Of a stretch of DNA of 64,000 bases, positions 14,992 through 26,336 are shown in pieces (position 1 is the first letter of the stretch; every line of letters begins with the position of its first letter). The notes beneath the pieces were generated by a model that did no database searches, had not been told where the DNA came from, and saw only the letters and a list, made by a program, of their open reading frames with translations. The stretch is from Apus apus. Lineage: Eukaryota > Chordata > Aves > Apodiformes > Apodidae. The position numbers were made by a program, and so were the translations under genes. Location: positions 1,550,001 to 1,614,000 of the forward strand of contig NC_067305.1 in assembly GCF_020740795.1 (NCBI RefSeq), read 5' to 3'.

Positions 14992-15070
14992 CTGCAAGCC
15001 CCTGAGGGGAGCCCACTGGTGTGGAGGGGTTTGATGAGAAGTTATTGCTAGAGTGATCGGGGGAATAAAT
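14992..15070 (-). CDS. TCF3: TCF3 exon 13 (AD2)
   Basis: This encodes [16 protein letters not shown], then [11 protein letters not shown], nearly identical to human. With exon 12 it forms the core of the second activation domain (AD2, the loop-helix domain of E2A). Acceptor TTGTTCCAG|ATTTAT at 15072-15071; donor CTTGCAG|GTAGGT at 14991-14990. It is 26 codons plus one base. Confidence 0.97.
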
Positions 15071-15836
15071 CTGGAACAAGAGAAGCAGGGCATGGTCAGG
15101 AGAGCCCACCCCTGAAACAATTTGACCCCTCCCCAGCAGGGCCACCGAGCCCAGGTGCAGTGAGGACCACTTGATGGGACCACCCAACTGCACCTCCCTT
15201 CCCACGTGCACACCAGTTCCCAGCCAGCTCAATGGCTCAGCCTGCTAGTGCCCTCCCAGCTCCCCCATGGACTCTGGGGTCTCTCCCTGTCCCCACTGCC
15301 ACCACCCCTGCAGCTATAGCCTCTGTTCTTCAGGTTCCACCTGGGAGGAAAGTGAGAGCCCCAAAAAATGATTGCAGGGTGCAGTGCTGAGCACTCTGCC
15401 ACCATGCAGAAGCAAAGGTCCCTGCACTGAATGGGACAGAGGCAACCCCAGTAGGACCAGTGCCCTCCAGTCTGAACCAGCACATGGATTGCCAGGACTA
15501 CTGAAACCAGCCAGGCCTGCTACAAGGGCTACATAAGGTCATCTTGCCAGACCAGCATCAGGCTGGGTGGCTGCAGAGCCCATGGACATGGATCTGCAGG
15601 ACCACCATATCATCCACTGCCTCAGTTTCCCCATCTGCCAAGAGGTGCCTTTGCACAGTGTCAGGACCCAGGATGGCAGCACAGAGAGGGGTGGAAAACT
15701 GTGCTTTTGGGGTGCATGCACCCCAGCTTCTCAATGTGTCCATCCTCCCTGCTGCCTACGGGGTCCCTGCTGGTGAGGGCAGGTCCAACACTGCCAGAGG
15801 ACAGGGAGCAGGTCAGAGATCCAGGGAAGTCCTTAC
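15071..15836 (-). other. TCF3: intron 12
   Basis: A 766-bp unique intron between exons 12 and 13; I see no repeat, RNA gene or extra exon in it. Confidence 0.85.
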
Positions 15837-15895
15837 TGAAGCCAGTGCCTTGCCCAGCGCGTCTCCCGAGCTCCCAGCGGTGGTGCCTCTGTTAC
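15837..15895 (-). CDS. TCF3: TCF3 exon 12 (AD2)
   Basis: This is a short 59-base exon encoding (G)NRGTTAGSSGDALGKALAS. The GDALGKALAS helix is the first half of the E2A loop-helix activation domain and is invariant among vertebrate E-proteins. Acceptor CTTGGCAG|GTAACAG at 15897-15896; donor GCTTCA|GTAAGG at 15836-15835. It is too short to stand out as an open frame and was found by splice phase and homology. Confidence 0.96.
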
Positions 15896-17040
15896 CTGCC
15901 AAGAGAGGACACAGATGTCACTGCCAGGGCGCAGGACAAAGCACTGGTACAAGACCTTCTCTGGGGTCACCTGCTCTGAGATCCCCACTCCTACATCCAC
16001 TGAAAACCCAGCGGGTGCCCAGCTCAGAGCAGCCCCAGGCAGGGCACACACCTGCAGCAGCTTCCTGGGGCGGCAGGAACGGCGCTACGAGGCGCTGGGC
16101 TGAAGGTGTCATGTCACCAACAGCCATCAGATGTGCCTCACACAGTCACAGAATCATCACGGATGGAAAGGACCTCTAAGATCACGAGGTCCAATCATCA
16201 ACCCAGAAATAAACCACAGTGCCCAGCAGAGCATGTCCTGAAGTGCCACATCTGCACGTTTTTCGAATCCCTCCAGAGACGGTGACTCAACCACCACCCT
16301 GGGCAGCCTGTTCCAGTGCCTGACTGCTCTTTTGGTAAAGAATTCTTCCTAAAAATCTAGTCTAACCCACCCCTTGTGCAACTTCAAGCCATTTCCTCTT
16401 GTCCTATCATTATTTATTTGAGAGGCCAACATCAGCCTGACTATGGCCCATTTCCACGGGGCATCTTAAGCGCCTACAATCCCAAACTCACTTCCCCTCC
16501 TCTAAACCAAGGTTCTTCTATGAATCAAGGTCAGGATTCTCATCTCCTGGGGAACAGGAGTTCATTTCAGTAACAGGCTTTGTGACAGGTTCAGCAGGGT
16601 GAGAGATAAAAGCACTTGGGGGTTTAATGTGGCATCCAAACGCAGCACAAACATTCCTACCCCAGATTTGATGAACAGCTTCACACATCCCCCTGCTTTG
16701 CCACAAAGGAGGCTGCAAATCCTTCCTGCAACTCATTTAAGCCACAGCACCTCCAAGAGATGTTACAGATCCTGGTCTCCTTCCAGACCCACCAAGCAAG
16801 GTGTAAACCCCAAGGCCAGCCCCTCTTCCCCCTGCCCAGGTATCTGCAGCAAGAACCTCACTGTGTCTCCTCCCCACGCAGTAACTCCATGAGTGGGTGA
16901 CACACAAGGGGTAAAAAGTGTCTGGGTACCTCAGCATGGGCATCACAGCCTCGGGCAGCAGAGGTTTGCCCCAGACTTTGATTTCCCCCTGCATGGCAGC
17001 AGAGTGGGGGGTCAGGTGGGGACCCAGGGGCCGTACGTAC
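15896..17040 (-). other. TCF3: intron 11
   Basis: This 1,145-bp intron contains one old CR1 fragment (about 16140-16440) and unique sequence. No other feature seen. Confidence 0.85.
16140..16440 (-). repeat. CR1 LINE fragment
   Basis: The plus strand begins with the reverse of the CR1 3' end (CACAGAATCATCACGGATGG, AAGGACCTCTAAGATCA) and continues through CCCTGGGCAGCCTGTTCCAG. It is diverged. It is the leftmost CR1 in the window. Confidence 0.9.
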
Positions 17041-17167
17041 CCATCATGGTGTCGGTCCCGCTGATCGGGGGGGTGTGGCTGGAGACACCGTAGGGTGTGG
17101 AGGCTGAGGAGAAGCCAGACACGGAGGGGAGCCCACCATTCACCTCTCCTGAGTGGAGCTGGTAGTT
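17041..17167 (-). CDS. TCF3: TCF3 exon 11
   Basis: This encodes [19 protein letters not shown], then [19 protein letters not shown] and DTMMG. It aligns with human [19 protein letters not shown] and [15 protein letters not shown]. It is a Ser/Pro/Gly-rich spacer before AD2. Acceptor CTGCTAG|AACTAC at 17169-17168; donor ATGATGG|GTACGT at 17040-17039. It is 42 codons plus one base. Confidence 0.96.
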
Positions 17168-17340
17168 CTAGCAGAGAGGGGGAGAGGGGTGAGAGGTGCC
17201 CCTGCGAGGCTGCTGGGCTTCGGCATCCAGGACCCCAACCCTCGCTGCCCCGAGCAGACAGCCCTGGGCTGAGGTGGTGGCCCCAGCAAAGCCACCAGCC
17301 TGCCCATGGGGACACAGGGACATGGGGACATGTCACCTAC

Positions 17341-17480
17341 CATGCGTTCGTGCTGGTGTAAACTGTTGAAACCACTGGACTGTGGGAGTGGAGAGGAGGA
17401 GCTGCCCAGCATGGCACCGTAACTCGACTGGCTCATGGCGCCCGGGGAACTCCACAGGTCTGGAGAGTTATGGAGACCAT
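17341..17480 (-). CDS. TCF3: TCF3 exon 10
   Basis: This encodes (D)GLHNSPDLWSSPGAMSQS, SYGAMLGSSSSPLPQSS and GFNSLHQHERM. LWSSPG, LGSSSSPLP and LHQHERM match human LWSPPG, LGGGSSPLP and LHQHERM. Two bases plus 46 codons. Acceptor TTTTCCCTCCAG|ATGG at 17482-17481 with a good pyrimidine tract; donor CGCATG|GTAGGT at 17340-17339. Confidence 0.97.
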
Positions 17481-18172
17481 CTGGAGGGAAAAGCAGAGCT
17501 GAGCAGGGCAGAGGCACCAGCACCATCCCATGGCCCTCACAGGAGCACGTCAGCCCGGGCTGAGGCACTGCCTGTCCTCATTGCATCCTGCCTACACCAA
17601 CCACCACCTGCCAACCCAATCAGAGCCATTTAATCAAATCCCAGCCTGGTTTGGGTGGGAAGGGACCTTAAAGATCATCCAGTCCCAACCCCCTGCACGG
17701 GCAGGGACACCTCCCACCAGCCCAGGATGCTCCAAGCCCCATCCAACCTGCCCTTCAACACTGCCAGGGATGGGGCAGCCACAGCTTCCCTGGGCAACCT
17801 GGGCCAGGCTCTCACCACCCTCACACTCCAGAATTCCCTCCTCATGTCTCACCTCAATCTCCCTCTGCCAGTTTTCATCCATCCCCCCTTGTCCTCTCCC
17901 TCCCTGCCCTTGTCCCAAGCCCCTCCCCAGCTTTCCTGGAGCCCCTTCAGGCACTGGCAGGTGCTCTAAGATCTCCCTGGAGCCTTCTCTTCTCCAGGCT
18001 GAACACCCCAACTCTCCCAGCCTGTCTATTTTGGGGCTGTTTTGTGTCCCATGCACTCCTGCCCCAAGCTCCCTCCATCTCACATGCTGTGCAGTTCCTC
18101 CCCTTGGTCACGCTGGCCTAGCAGCCCCTGCCCTGCCTGGCCTGCAGGACCCTGAGGTCACCAACAACTCAC
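17481..18172 (-). other. TCF3: intron 9
   Basis: This 692-bp intron lies between exons 10 and 9 and is mostly CR1 (17640-18035). Confidence 0.9.
17640..18035 (-). repeat. CR1 LINE fragment
   Basis: Reverse-oriented CR1 3' segment: GGGAAGGGACCTTAAAGATC, CATCCAACCTGCCCTTCAAC, GGGGCAGCCACAGCTTCCCT, ending at the CAGGCTGAACACCCCAACTC block. Confidence 0.95.
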
Positions 18173-18275
18173 CTGCCATGTAAAAGGCTCCAGGATACAC
18201 AGTGCTGGGAGGTTTCGAGGGGGTATATCCAGCTGGATCCCTGCTGTAGTCATCACCTGAGTTGGATGGATACAC
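18173..18275 (-). CDS. TCF3: TCF3 exon 9
   Basis: This encodes VYPSNSGDDYSRDPAGYT, then PSKPPSTVYPGAFYMA, matching human VYPPSSGEDYGRDATAYP and TPSSTYPAPFYVA. It is 34 codons plus one base. Acceptor CCCCACAG|GTGTAT at 18277-18276; donor ATGGCAG|GTGAGT at 18172-18171. A CR1 fragment ends roughly 80 bases downstream in the following intron. Confidence 0.97.
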
Positions 18276-19289
18276 CTGTGGGGTAGAAAAGGGGGTGAAG
18301 AGAAGCACTTGGCCACCTCACAGCCAAGCACTCGGGGGGCCAGAGATGTCCCATCTGCCTTCCCCTACCAGCACAGATCCCTGCAGGAGATGCTGGCACC
18401 AGCAGAAATTTCAGCTCTCTGCTCCAGTTCCCTTTTCTGTGGTTTGAACTTTTTATGGGTAACCACAAAAGCCATCATTTCTGGGTGCTGACCCTGCAGC
18501 CAAGGGCGAGGGCTGGGCAGTGGGGACAGGGACTGGAGAGGCTTTGGGACCCCTGCAAACCCTGCACAAACTTCTCAAACCCTTCACAGAAATCAGCCAG
18601 TCCCGCCTGAGGGGAAACTGAGGCACAGGGAAACCACAAAGCAGGGATGTCACACAGGAGGTGTCCCCCCCTGATTTCTGCAGCACTGCTCAGTGACATT
18701 ATTTAACAGCATTTTTATCTTTTCCTTCTCAATTAAACAAACCCTGTCAGAAAATCACCCAGTGCTTGTGCAAAAACACACTTTTTTTTCCTCAAAACAC
18801 CAATTGAAAAACACCCCCAAAAAAGCCCAAAACAAACAAACAAACAAAAACAACCCAAAGAAACTGAAATGCCACCCCAGATGACGTGAGAACCTTTGGT
18901 GCAACCTATTTTCATCCCCATTGATTCATTCTGAAACTGCTAAGAATTTAGGTACCTTTTTTATTTTAGCACCCACGAAAGCAGCAGTGGGTGCAGGGGC
19001 TGCTCCCTCCAACAGCCCTGCCTGGAAGACAAAGTTCTTCCTGGAAAGGAGACCTGCCCCAAGTTTCTCTCTCCCCACACCCAACCAGCTCCCTCTGCCA
19101 CCTTGTTCTCACCCAGCAACAAGGGACAAAATTGTTCTCTATTTTTGTAACTGGCCAGAACGCTGAGAATTTCTTCTTTGGGTTTGTTGTTTGCTTTTTT
19201 TTTGGGGGGGGAGGTAAGAGAATACAGGAATCTTTTTGTAAGATTAAAAAAGAAAGCTGTGAAAAGCACCAGGGGTTGTACTTCAGATG

Positions 19290-19412
19290 TATTGCTTGAT
19301 GCCTTTCTGAGTGATCTGCCCTAGGTCTGGTCCTGCCCAGGCAGGGGGGTTGGACTCGATGATCTTGGGAGGTCCCTTCCAGCCCTGATACTCTGTGATT
19401 CTGTGATTCTTT
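19290..19412 (+). repeat. CR1 3'-end fragment
   Basis: Only the last ~120 bp is present: GGTTGGACTCGATGATCTTG, GGAGGTCCCTTCCAGCCC, then TCTGTGATTCTGTGATTC. Confidence 0.9.
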
Positions 19413-19582
19413 GCAGCCCAGGTTTCTGCTTTTTGGAGCATCTTTGCTTGAAGCTGAGGAGGGTTGAGAGCCCCAGGGGACAGCCCTGGCTTCTTGTCAC
19501 CCATGGGGTCTTGGGGTGGCCAGACCCTGGGGGGTGACAGGGAGCTGGAAGCAACTCATGGGCATTGGTGCTATTCATCTAA

Positions 19583-19805
19583 TCATGGGATGGTGAAGGT
19601 TGGAAGGGACCTTAAAGACCATCCAGATCCAACCCCCTGCATGGGCAGGGACACCTCCCACCAGCCCAGGCTGCTCCAAGCCCCATCCAACCTGCCCTTC
19701 AACACTGCCAGGGATGGGGCAGCCACAGCTTCCCGGGGCAACCTGTTCCAGTTCCTTCCTGCCCTCATGGTGGAGAATTTCTCCCTGACGTCTAAACTGA
19801 TTGAG
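19583..19805 (-). repeat. CR1 LINE fragment
   Basis: Reverse CR1 3' segment starting GGTTGGAAGGGACCTTAAAG and running past GGGGCAGCCACAGCTTCCCG to the TCTCCCTGACGTCTAAACTG block. Confidence 0.93.
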
Positions 19806-19924
19806 CCCAGGGACCGTGTCAAATAAAATATATATTTTAAAAAGCAATATAAATAAAAGAGAGGAGGGGGGGGGGGGAAGGGAAACTTCGGACAGATGCT
19901 GCCAGCTGCCTTTTGCTCCCCCAC

Positions 19925-20265
19925 CCAAAAAAAGAAACTTGACAGAGCCCTTTGGGTGTCGTGGGGCAGAGCCGGGCAGGGCTGGGGCGGCACCGCGCGT
20001 GGGGCCGGGAAGAGTGGGGGAATGGGGGAGGTTGGGAAGAAGAAGAATCCAGCAAATTGACTTTTTTTCCCCCTATAATTTGATTAAATAGCGGGAGCCG
20101 GGAGAGGGAATCGAATGAAGCACAACTAATAGGCCCTCGCCATCTGCCGGGGGCTGGCAGCTGGCCAACCTGCCAGGCAGCTGCGCCGCAGCGAGGCGGG
20201 CGCTGGGGAAAAGGGGGGGGGGGGGGGTGGGACACACGAGCCCCAACATCCATTTAATAAATCCA
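19925..20265. promoter_or_regulatory. CpG-rich block in intron 8, candidate regulatory element
   Basis: This is a locally CpG-rich, non-repetitive block in a CR1-loaded intron. Nearby E-boxes are CAGCTG at 19903-19908, 20158-20163 and 20178-20183 and CATCTG at 20141-20146, with an AT-rich core (TTTGATTAAATAGCGGG) between CpG clusters and a G15 run at 20213-20227. An intronic enhancer or an internal promoter for a shorter TCF3 product are both possible. Function is inferred only from composition and motifs. Confidence 0.35.
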
Positions 20266-20844
20266 GAGCGAAAAGAAGAAGAGGAAAATCACAGCCGTGA
20301 GCAGGGCTGCAGTGCAGGAGGGAAGCTGGGCCTTCCTGGGTATCCACCATCCTCACCCTCCCCCCAGCTCCTGCCCGGGTCCCGGCGGGCTGGGTTTCAC
20401 CCCAGGGCTGGCGTTGGCCCCTCCAAATCTTTTCTTGGAGAAGATCTTCTGGCCGAGGAGGAGCATCCCATGAGCAGGAAGTGCTCAATCACCCCCAGGT
20501 CCCTGCTCCTCGCCAGCTCTGGCCACCTCGGGGACCTCCAGGTGAGGTCATTTCCTCTGGTTAAAACTGCCAGCGCGGCGAGAGCTGCTCCCAGCGCCTC
20601 AGGGATTCGCAGGGATTTCTGGTGCTGGGATTTGTTTTTTCTCCCACCTCCCTCCTCCCTGTTTTTCCTGCTTAAACGCAGGAGCTGGGGTGGGACTCCA
20701 GGCAAGATGAAGGCTGAACAGAGCAGTGACCAGACTGTGAATCCACAGCCCAGAGCTGCTCCCAGGCTCTGCACTGGCTGCGGCACAAAATCCTGCAGGA
20801 ACCAACAAAATCCCTCCCCAGCTTCCAAAGGCAGCTGAGGGGCA

Positions 20845-21385
20845 GCAGGGGATCCGGGACCTCCTCCTGGAATACTGTGTCCAGTTCTGGTGCCCTCAGC
20901 ACAAGAAAGATATAGACCTGTTGGGAAAGGTCCAGAGAAGGGCCACCAAGATGATCAAAGGCCTGGAGCTATGAAGACAGGCTAAGAAAATTGGGGCTGT
21001 TCAGCCTGGAGAAGAGAAGGCTCCAGGGAGACCTGAGAGCAGCTTCCAGGGCCTGAAGGGGCTCCAGGAAAGCTGGGGAGGGGCTTTCCATCAGAGAAGG
21101 TAGTGATAGGACAAGGGGGGATGGTTTTAAACTGAGGAAGGGGAGATTTAGGTGAGATATTGGGGAGAAATTCTTCACTCTAAGGGTGATGAGGAACTGG
21201 AACGGGTTGCCCAGGGAGGCTGTTGATGCCCCATCCCTGGGGGTTTTTAAGGCCAGGTGGCCTTAAACCACGAGGTTTTGTGCAGCCTGGTCTGGTGGGA
21301 GGGTTCCCTGCTCGTGGCAGGGGGTTGGAACTTGGTGCTATTTTAGGTCCCTTCCAGCCTTCATGATTCTATCAATCTATGATCC
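20845..21385 (+). repeat. CR1 LINE fragment (~540 bp)
   Basis: Forward CR1 from the CTGTGTCCAGTTCTGGTGCC block through CAGCCTGGAGAAGAGAAGGC and GGTTGCCCAGGGAGGCTGTT to TTCATGATTCTATCAATC. Confidence 0.96.
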
Positions 21386-21621
21386 TGTGCCTGGACATGT
21401 CCTGAGTTCTAACCCTGCTTTCTACCTCTGCATCCCAGGGAGACTAAGAGGGGACCTGAGCCCTGGCAGGTGCCACCGCCCCAGCCCAGCACCTATTTCA
21501 CAAGAATTAAGCCCAAAGGGCTGTGGGTGACAAGCACAGGAACCTCTGTGCCCACCCAGAGCTGCTGGGTCCCTGCCTGGCATTGCCTTTCTCACCACTT
21601 CCACATTTAATCCCTGGATTA

Positions 21622-21868
21622 AACTGGAAGAGGGAGATTGAGGTGAGACATGAGGAGGAAATTCTTTGCTGTGAGGGTGGTGAGAGCCTGGCCCAGGGTG
21701 CCCAGGGAAGCTGTGGCTGCCCCATCCCTGGCAGTGTTGAAGGGCAGGTTGGATGGGGCTTGGAGCAGCCTGGGCTGGTGGGAGGTGTCCCTGCCCATGC
21801 AGGGGGGTTGGAATGAGATGATCTTTTAAGGTCCTTCCAACCCAAACCTTTCTATGATTCTTTGATCC
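21622..21868 (+). repeat. CR1 3'-end fragment
   Basis: Forward CR1 from GGGAGATTGAGGTGAGACAT to AACCTTTCTATGATTCTTTG. Confidence 0.95.
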
Positions 21869-22149
21869 CTCTTCAACCACCTCACCCTGTCAGTGCCTCC
21901 TGGTGCCTTTGGCAGAACCACTCCCCTTTCAGCCGCCCTCAGCTATTCCTGCCACTGACCTCTCCCAGTTTTCCAAGCACTGCACTTTATTTTAATGCCA
22001 ACAAACCTATTTATTTTGCACGGGGCCCAGTGATACCACAGGGGGGGGCTCCTGCACGGGCAAGGCAGACAAGAAAGAGTCTTTGATCTGTTTTGCTTGA
22101 GGGTGGTGACTCCTTTTGCTCCACATTTCTGTTGTCACCTTGATGCCGA

Positions 22150-22860
22150 TTTCACAGTCACAGAGTGGTCAGGGTTGGAAGGGACCTCTGGAGATCATCT
22201 AGTTCAACCCCCTGCCAGAGCAGGATCCCACAGGAACACATCCAGGTGGGTCTGGAATGTCTCCAAAGAAGACACCACAACCTCCCTGTCCCAGGGCTCT
22301 GTCACCCTCAGAGTCAAGAAGTGTTTCCTCATGTTTAGCTTGACCCTCCCGTGCTCCAGTTTGTGCCCATTGCCCCTTGTCCTGTCCCTGGGCACCCCTG
22401 AGCAGAGTCTGGCCCCATCCTCCTGCCACCCCCTGGAGATCTTCACCAGCACTGACCAGATCCCCCCTCAGCCTCCTTTTCTCTCAGCTGAGCAGCCCCA
22501 GCTCTCCCAGCCTTTCCTCCCAGGCAGATGCTCCAGCCCCCTCAGCATCTCAGTGCCCTGGGCTGGACTCTCTCCAGTAGCTCCTTTATGAACTGGGGAG
22601 CCCAGAACTGGACTCCAGGTGTGGCATCACCAGGGCAGAGTAGAGGGGAAGGAGAACCTCCCTTGACCTACTGACCACACTTTTTTTGATGCCCCCCAGG
22701 AGGCCACAAGGACACGTTGTTGGCCTGTTGTCCACCAAGACCCCGAGGTTCTTTTCCCCAGAGCTGCTCTCCAGCAGGTCAGTCCCCAACCTGTACTGAT
22801 CCATGGGGTTGTTCTTCCCCGGATGCAGTTTCTCTCCCCATGTGTGGAAGTTCCAAACCA
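22150..22860 (-). repeat. CR1 LINE fragment (~700 bp)
   Basis: Reverse-oriented, one of the two longest CR1 pieces here. It starts TCACAGAGTGGTCAGGGTTG, contains CCTTGTCCTGTCCCTGGGCA and TCAGCTGAGCAGCCCCAGCT, and reaches into the upstream GTCCACCAAGACCCCGAGGT block. It pairs with the opposite-strand copy at 62.38-63.15 kb. Confidence 0.95.
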
Positions 22861-23594
22861 GAAGGAGAAGCTGGAGGTGAGGACAAGGAGAGGGCAAAGA
22901 GGCAGCACGGGCCTGCACAGCAAAACCTGGAGCTTTGCAGTCAAGGGGCAGCCCAGGTGACAGGCAGTGGGTTCTGGGCTGGAAAAACCCATGTGCAGGT
23001 GTCAGTGTGGACACGGGGAAGGGGCTGAATTTTGGCAAACACTGAGCAACTCTTCCTGTGGGAATCTGGGCCCTCCAGGGCACAGCCAGCACGACAGGCA
23101 GCAAAGCCCCGTCCCTCACCTTTGAAATCTAAGGCCATTTGTCAGAGCAAGGTTTTGCCCACATGTTGACTGGGATTTAAAACCTCCCAATTTCACACAG
23201 AAACTCAATGCAGTGATAGGGACTCTGCTTCCAAGCAGGTTTTCCCTGAGAAAGACTTTGGGAGCAACTCAGTACTGACCACTGAAGCACGTTTCTGCAT
23301 GACATGGGCCTGCAGGAACCCTCCAACACCCTCTGGCAGGCAAGCCCAACCCAACAAGCCCTTGGTGCCTTCCCCTCCTTCCACGCTCCCATCATGGGCA
23401 GCTCAGGGTCTATTTCCAATAGCAGAGGCAGTGGTGCAGGTCCCAGGCTGAGCTCTGTGCCAGTGTTGGTGAGACCTCCCCCATGGGTGGACACACACAG
23501 ACATCCCCCAGGGAACAGGGGAGTGAGAAGCACTCACTGCACATCACATCAGCTTTGGCAGTGACTGGCATAACAACAGCAGGGAAAGGGCACA

Positions 23595-23795
23595 GCTCCA
23601 GTGCAGCCCCAGCCTGGGCTCCAGCACAGCCTGAGCTCCAGCCCCACTCCAGGCTCCAGCCCCAGCACAAGCTCCAGTGCAGCCTGAGCTCCAGGAAGGT
23701 TCCAGCCTCAGCCTGAGCTCTAGCACAGCCCCAGCCCAGGCTCCAGCCCCAGCTTGGGCTCCACTGAGGCTCCAGCACCAGCCCAGCTCACGGGC
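23595..23795. repeat. degenerate minisatellite, GAGCTCCAGCCCCAGC-like
   Basis: There are irregular tandem variants of GGCTCCAGCCCCAGCCTG / GAGCTCCAGTGCAGCCT over about 200 bp in intron 8. The repeats keep several frames open; no gene is implied. Confidence 0.8.
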
Positions 23796-24445
23796 AGGAC
23801 AGAGCCCACCCGTTTCTCTGCAGGGAGGGAAACACTCCAGTGAGGAATGCAGCCTGGGCTGCAGCACAGCCAGACAGCTCCTGTATTCCTACAGGAACCC
23901 TCCAGCCTGCTCCAATTAGCTTTCCTGGAGATCCCATTACTTCTAGCCACACACCCATTGTTCAGTTGCTCCCCCCCTTGCAGCCAGAGGAGCAGGGCTG
24001 ACATATTCCTACAGCCTGCTCGGTTTCCTTCCACACCAGCCCGGGCAGAGCACACCTGGAGCAGCCCCAGCTGCCCTGCCCACATTGCAACTGCTTCGGT
24101 TTCCCTTCTGGAGTGAAATCCGATCACACCGAGTGTCATGTTTCACTTGGGCACTCTCAGCATCACACCCAGCAGAGGCAGAGGGGCCAGGCTCTGGCTG
24201 GGGAGGTGCTGCTGCTGTGGCTCCTTCTCCCCCATTCGTGCCCAGGCTGCAGAGCCTCACAGTGCTTCCCAACTTCTCCTACATAGCAAGTTGTCTCTGG
24301 GAAAAACCCTCCCTGTCCTGCTAAAATCCAAGCCCTTGTGGCTGGAGCTGTAGGGCTGGCAGCTGTGGCTGCCAAAGGAGCAGGGATGCAGAGGGGATGG
24401 GGGGTCAGGGGGGACACCTGCAGGGAAAATGCTCCTGTCACTTAC

Positions 24446-24495
24446 CGAGGAGGGGAGTCCAGGAGGCACCTTCCGAACCTTTTTGGGCTGTCCAT
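24446..24495 (-). CDS. TCF3: TCF3 exon 8 (nuclear localisation signal)
   Basis: This is a 50-base exon encoding (D)GQPKKVRKVPPGLPSS. PKKVRK is the second half of the bipartite nuclear localisation signal of E2A; the first half, PRRR, is at the end of exon 7. Acceptor TAAACCAG|ATGGAC at 24497-24496; donor TCCTCG|GTAAGT at 24445-24444. It is isolated, with a 6.2-kb intron downstream and a 2.4-kb one upstream. It was found by homology and phase because it is too short for an open-frame search. Confidence 0.97.
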
Positions 24496-25831
24496 CTGGT
24501 TTAGAGAAAATAAAGAGAGGATCAAATTTCTGAAGGGGGTTAATGGCAGGGAAAACAACAAGTTACAGTGACCAGTTTTCAAGGATGGAAGGAGGCAGCA
24601 GGTACAAACAGGGCTGAGATCCTCATTGCCCTGTAGCCAAGTGTCCTGGTTTGAGCCAGGATGAAGCCAATCCCACCCAGGAAGCATCAACAGTGAAAAT
24701 GTCTGAGGATGAACCTCTCCTGGTCTTGTCTACACCCTTTTGAGAGGAGGTTTCACCCACAAACAGAGCTGACAGGGCACTCTTTCACCAAACACCATGA
24801 TAGGAGGTGCACACCACAAACAGAAGGGCTGTGCTTGCTCTTTGGAAGAGACCAGGCTCAAAAATAACCCCTTGTTAGGGTTGGGTTGGGTTTTTTTTGG
24901 AAAGAATTTAACTTCAGGTGGGTTTGCAGAGGATGCAGAAAGAGAACAAACGCAGGGATGGGGCTTTATTTTCTTTTTGGTTCTTATAAAGTTTCACTGC
25001 AGGAAGGCAGGGATGGTGCTCACCCCAGCTGGTCCCTCCCCAGCTCATCTCTCCAGGTCCTGCTCTGAGGTGAGAGGACACAATTCAGGAAGGGGAAACA
25101 TCCTGAAGAAGTGGCTCAAGGGGGAAGCACTGGTTCAAAATTTGATGGCTTTTTTTAGTTCATAATTCAGGAAAGCCCCAGCTGGGGGCCTGCAGGGCAC
25201 TGACACAGCAATCTGCTGAGCCAGGGGCTCTGCTGGGCTGCAGCTCAGGAGGAGAAATTCAACACACAGAAGGACCTGATGTGAAAGAATCATTTTCCAG
25301 GCTGACAACATCAACCAGCAACATTTTATATCAAAGTGGATGACTTTTTCTGAAAAGCAGTGGAAAAAAATACATGTAACACTGGGTCGCTTCTGGTTTC
25401 GTTTGCTGGGGAAAGCCCAAAATAGGAGTAAGAAAGTGACTTTGGAAGCTGCAGGGGGAACTACGACAAGAAACGTTAAGTTCTGGAGAACTGGGGCTTG
25501 TCTTCACTCGAAAGTTAAATTCACAGCCAACTTCAGCCCTTGTTAAAAGCAAAATTGCTTCTTCCCAGGTAGATTCGGATATGGGCAACTCCTGCTTTGG
25601 AATGTGGCAGCAGGAAGGTGGGGAGGGAGAGGTCCTGGAGCAACCACAGCCTGTCTCCCAGGGCACAGCTCCTGCCTGCACACCAGCAGGGCACCTGGAC
25701 CTCACGCTGCTTCTAACAGCTTGTTCCCCTTTCCCTGCAGCAGGGCAGGGGGACCAAGCCAGGCCAGTGGTCATGAAAACAGCCTCGAAGGAGGCCCAAG
25801 GTTCTCCAGGAACAACAACTTTGGAGACTTC

Positions 25832-26172
25832 ATAGCGGCCTTCCAGTGCCTGAAGGGGCTGCAGGAAAGCTGGGGAGGGACTTGGGACAAGGGCAGGGAG
25901 GGAGAGGAAAAGGGGGGAGGGATGAAAACTGGCAGAGGGAGATTGAGGTGAGACATGAGGAGGGAATTCTGGAGTGTGAGGGTGGTGAGAGCCTGGCCCA
26001 GGTTGCCCAGGGAAGCTGTGGCTGCCCCATCCCTGGCAGTGTTGAAGGGCAGGTTGGATGGGGCTTGGAGCAGCCTGGGCTGGTGGGAGGTGTCCCTGCC
26101 CATGCAGGGGGGTTGGAATGAGATGATCTTTAAGGTGCCTTCCAACCCAAACCATTCCATGATTCTATGAAC
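25832..26172 (+). repeat. CR1 LINE fragment
   Basis: Forward CR1 from CCTTCCAGTGCCTGAAGGGG through GGTTGCCCAGGGAAGCTGTG to AACCATTCCATGATTCTATG. Confidence 0.96.
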
Positions 26173-26299
26173 TACTGATGTGCAATGTGGCTGCAGGCAT
26201 TTTTAGAAGAACCTCAAGCCATTTGCTGCTTTCACCTAATCTGACATTTGCCAGAAAGGAAATTCTACATGACTCTGAACTCAACTCCCTTTTTAAAAA

Positions 26300-26336
26300 T
26301 TACATATATACATATATGTGTATATATATATATACC
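26300..26336. repeat. TA/TG microsatellite
   Basis: Alternating TACATATATACATATATG and GTATATATATATATAC, between two CR1 copies. Confidence 0.95.

Larger units (their letters stand above)
18276..24445 (-). other. TCF3: intron 8 (6.2 kb)
   Basis: This large intron holds five CR1 fragments, a CpG-rich E-box-bearing block near 19.93-20.26 kb, a degenerate minisatellite at 23.6-23.8 kb and homopolymer runs. No further TCF3 exon is expected between exons 9 and 8, and none was seen. Confidence 0.85.

Noticed and set aside
17634..18083. Open frames inside CR1 copies (also at 21422-21880, 25331-26155, 41867-42703, 59834-60349)
   Set aside because: They lie in the CR1 3' untranslated region or short decayed body pieces, often antisense. 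The repeated word GQGWGSHSFPGQPGPGSHHP is a translation of the repeat, not a protein family.
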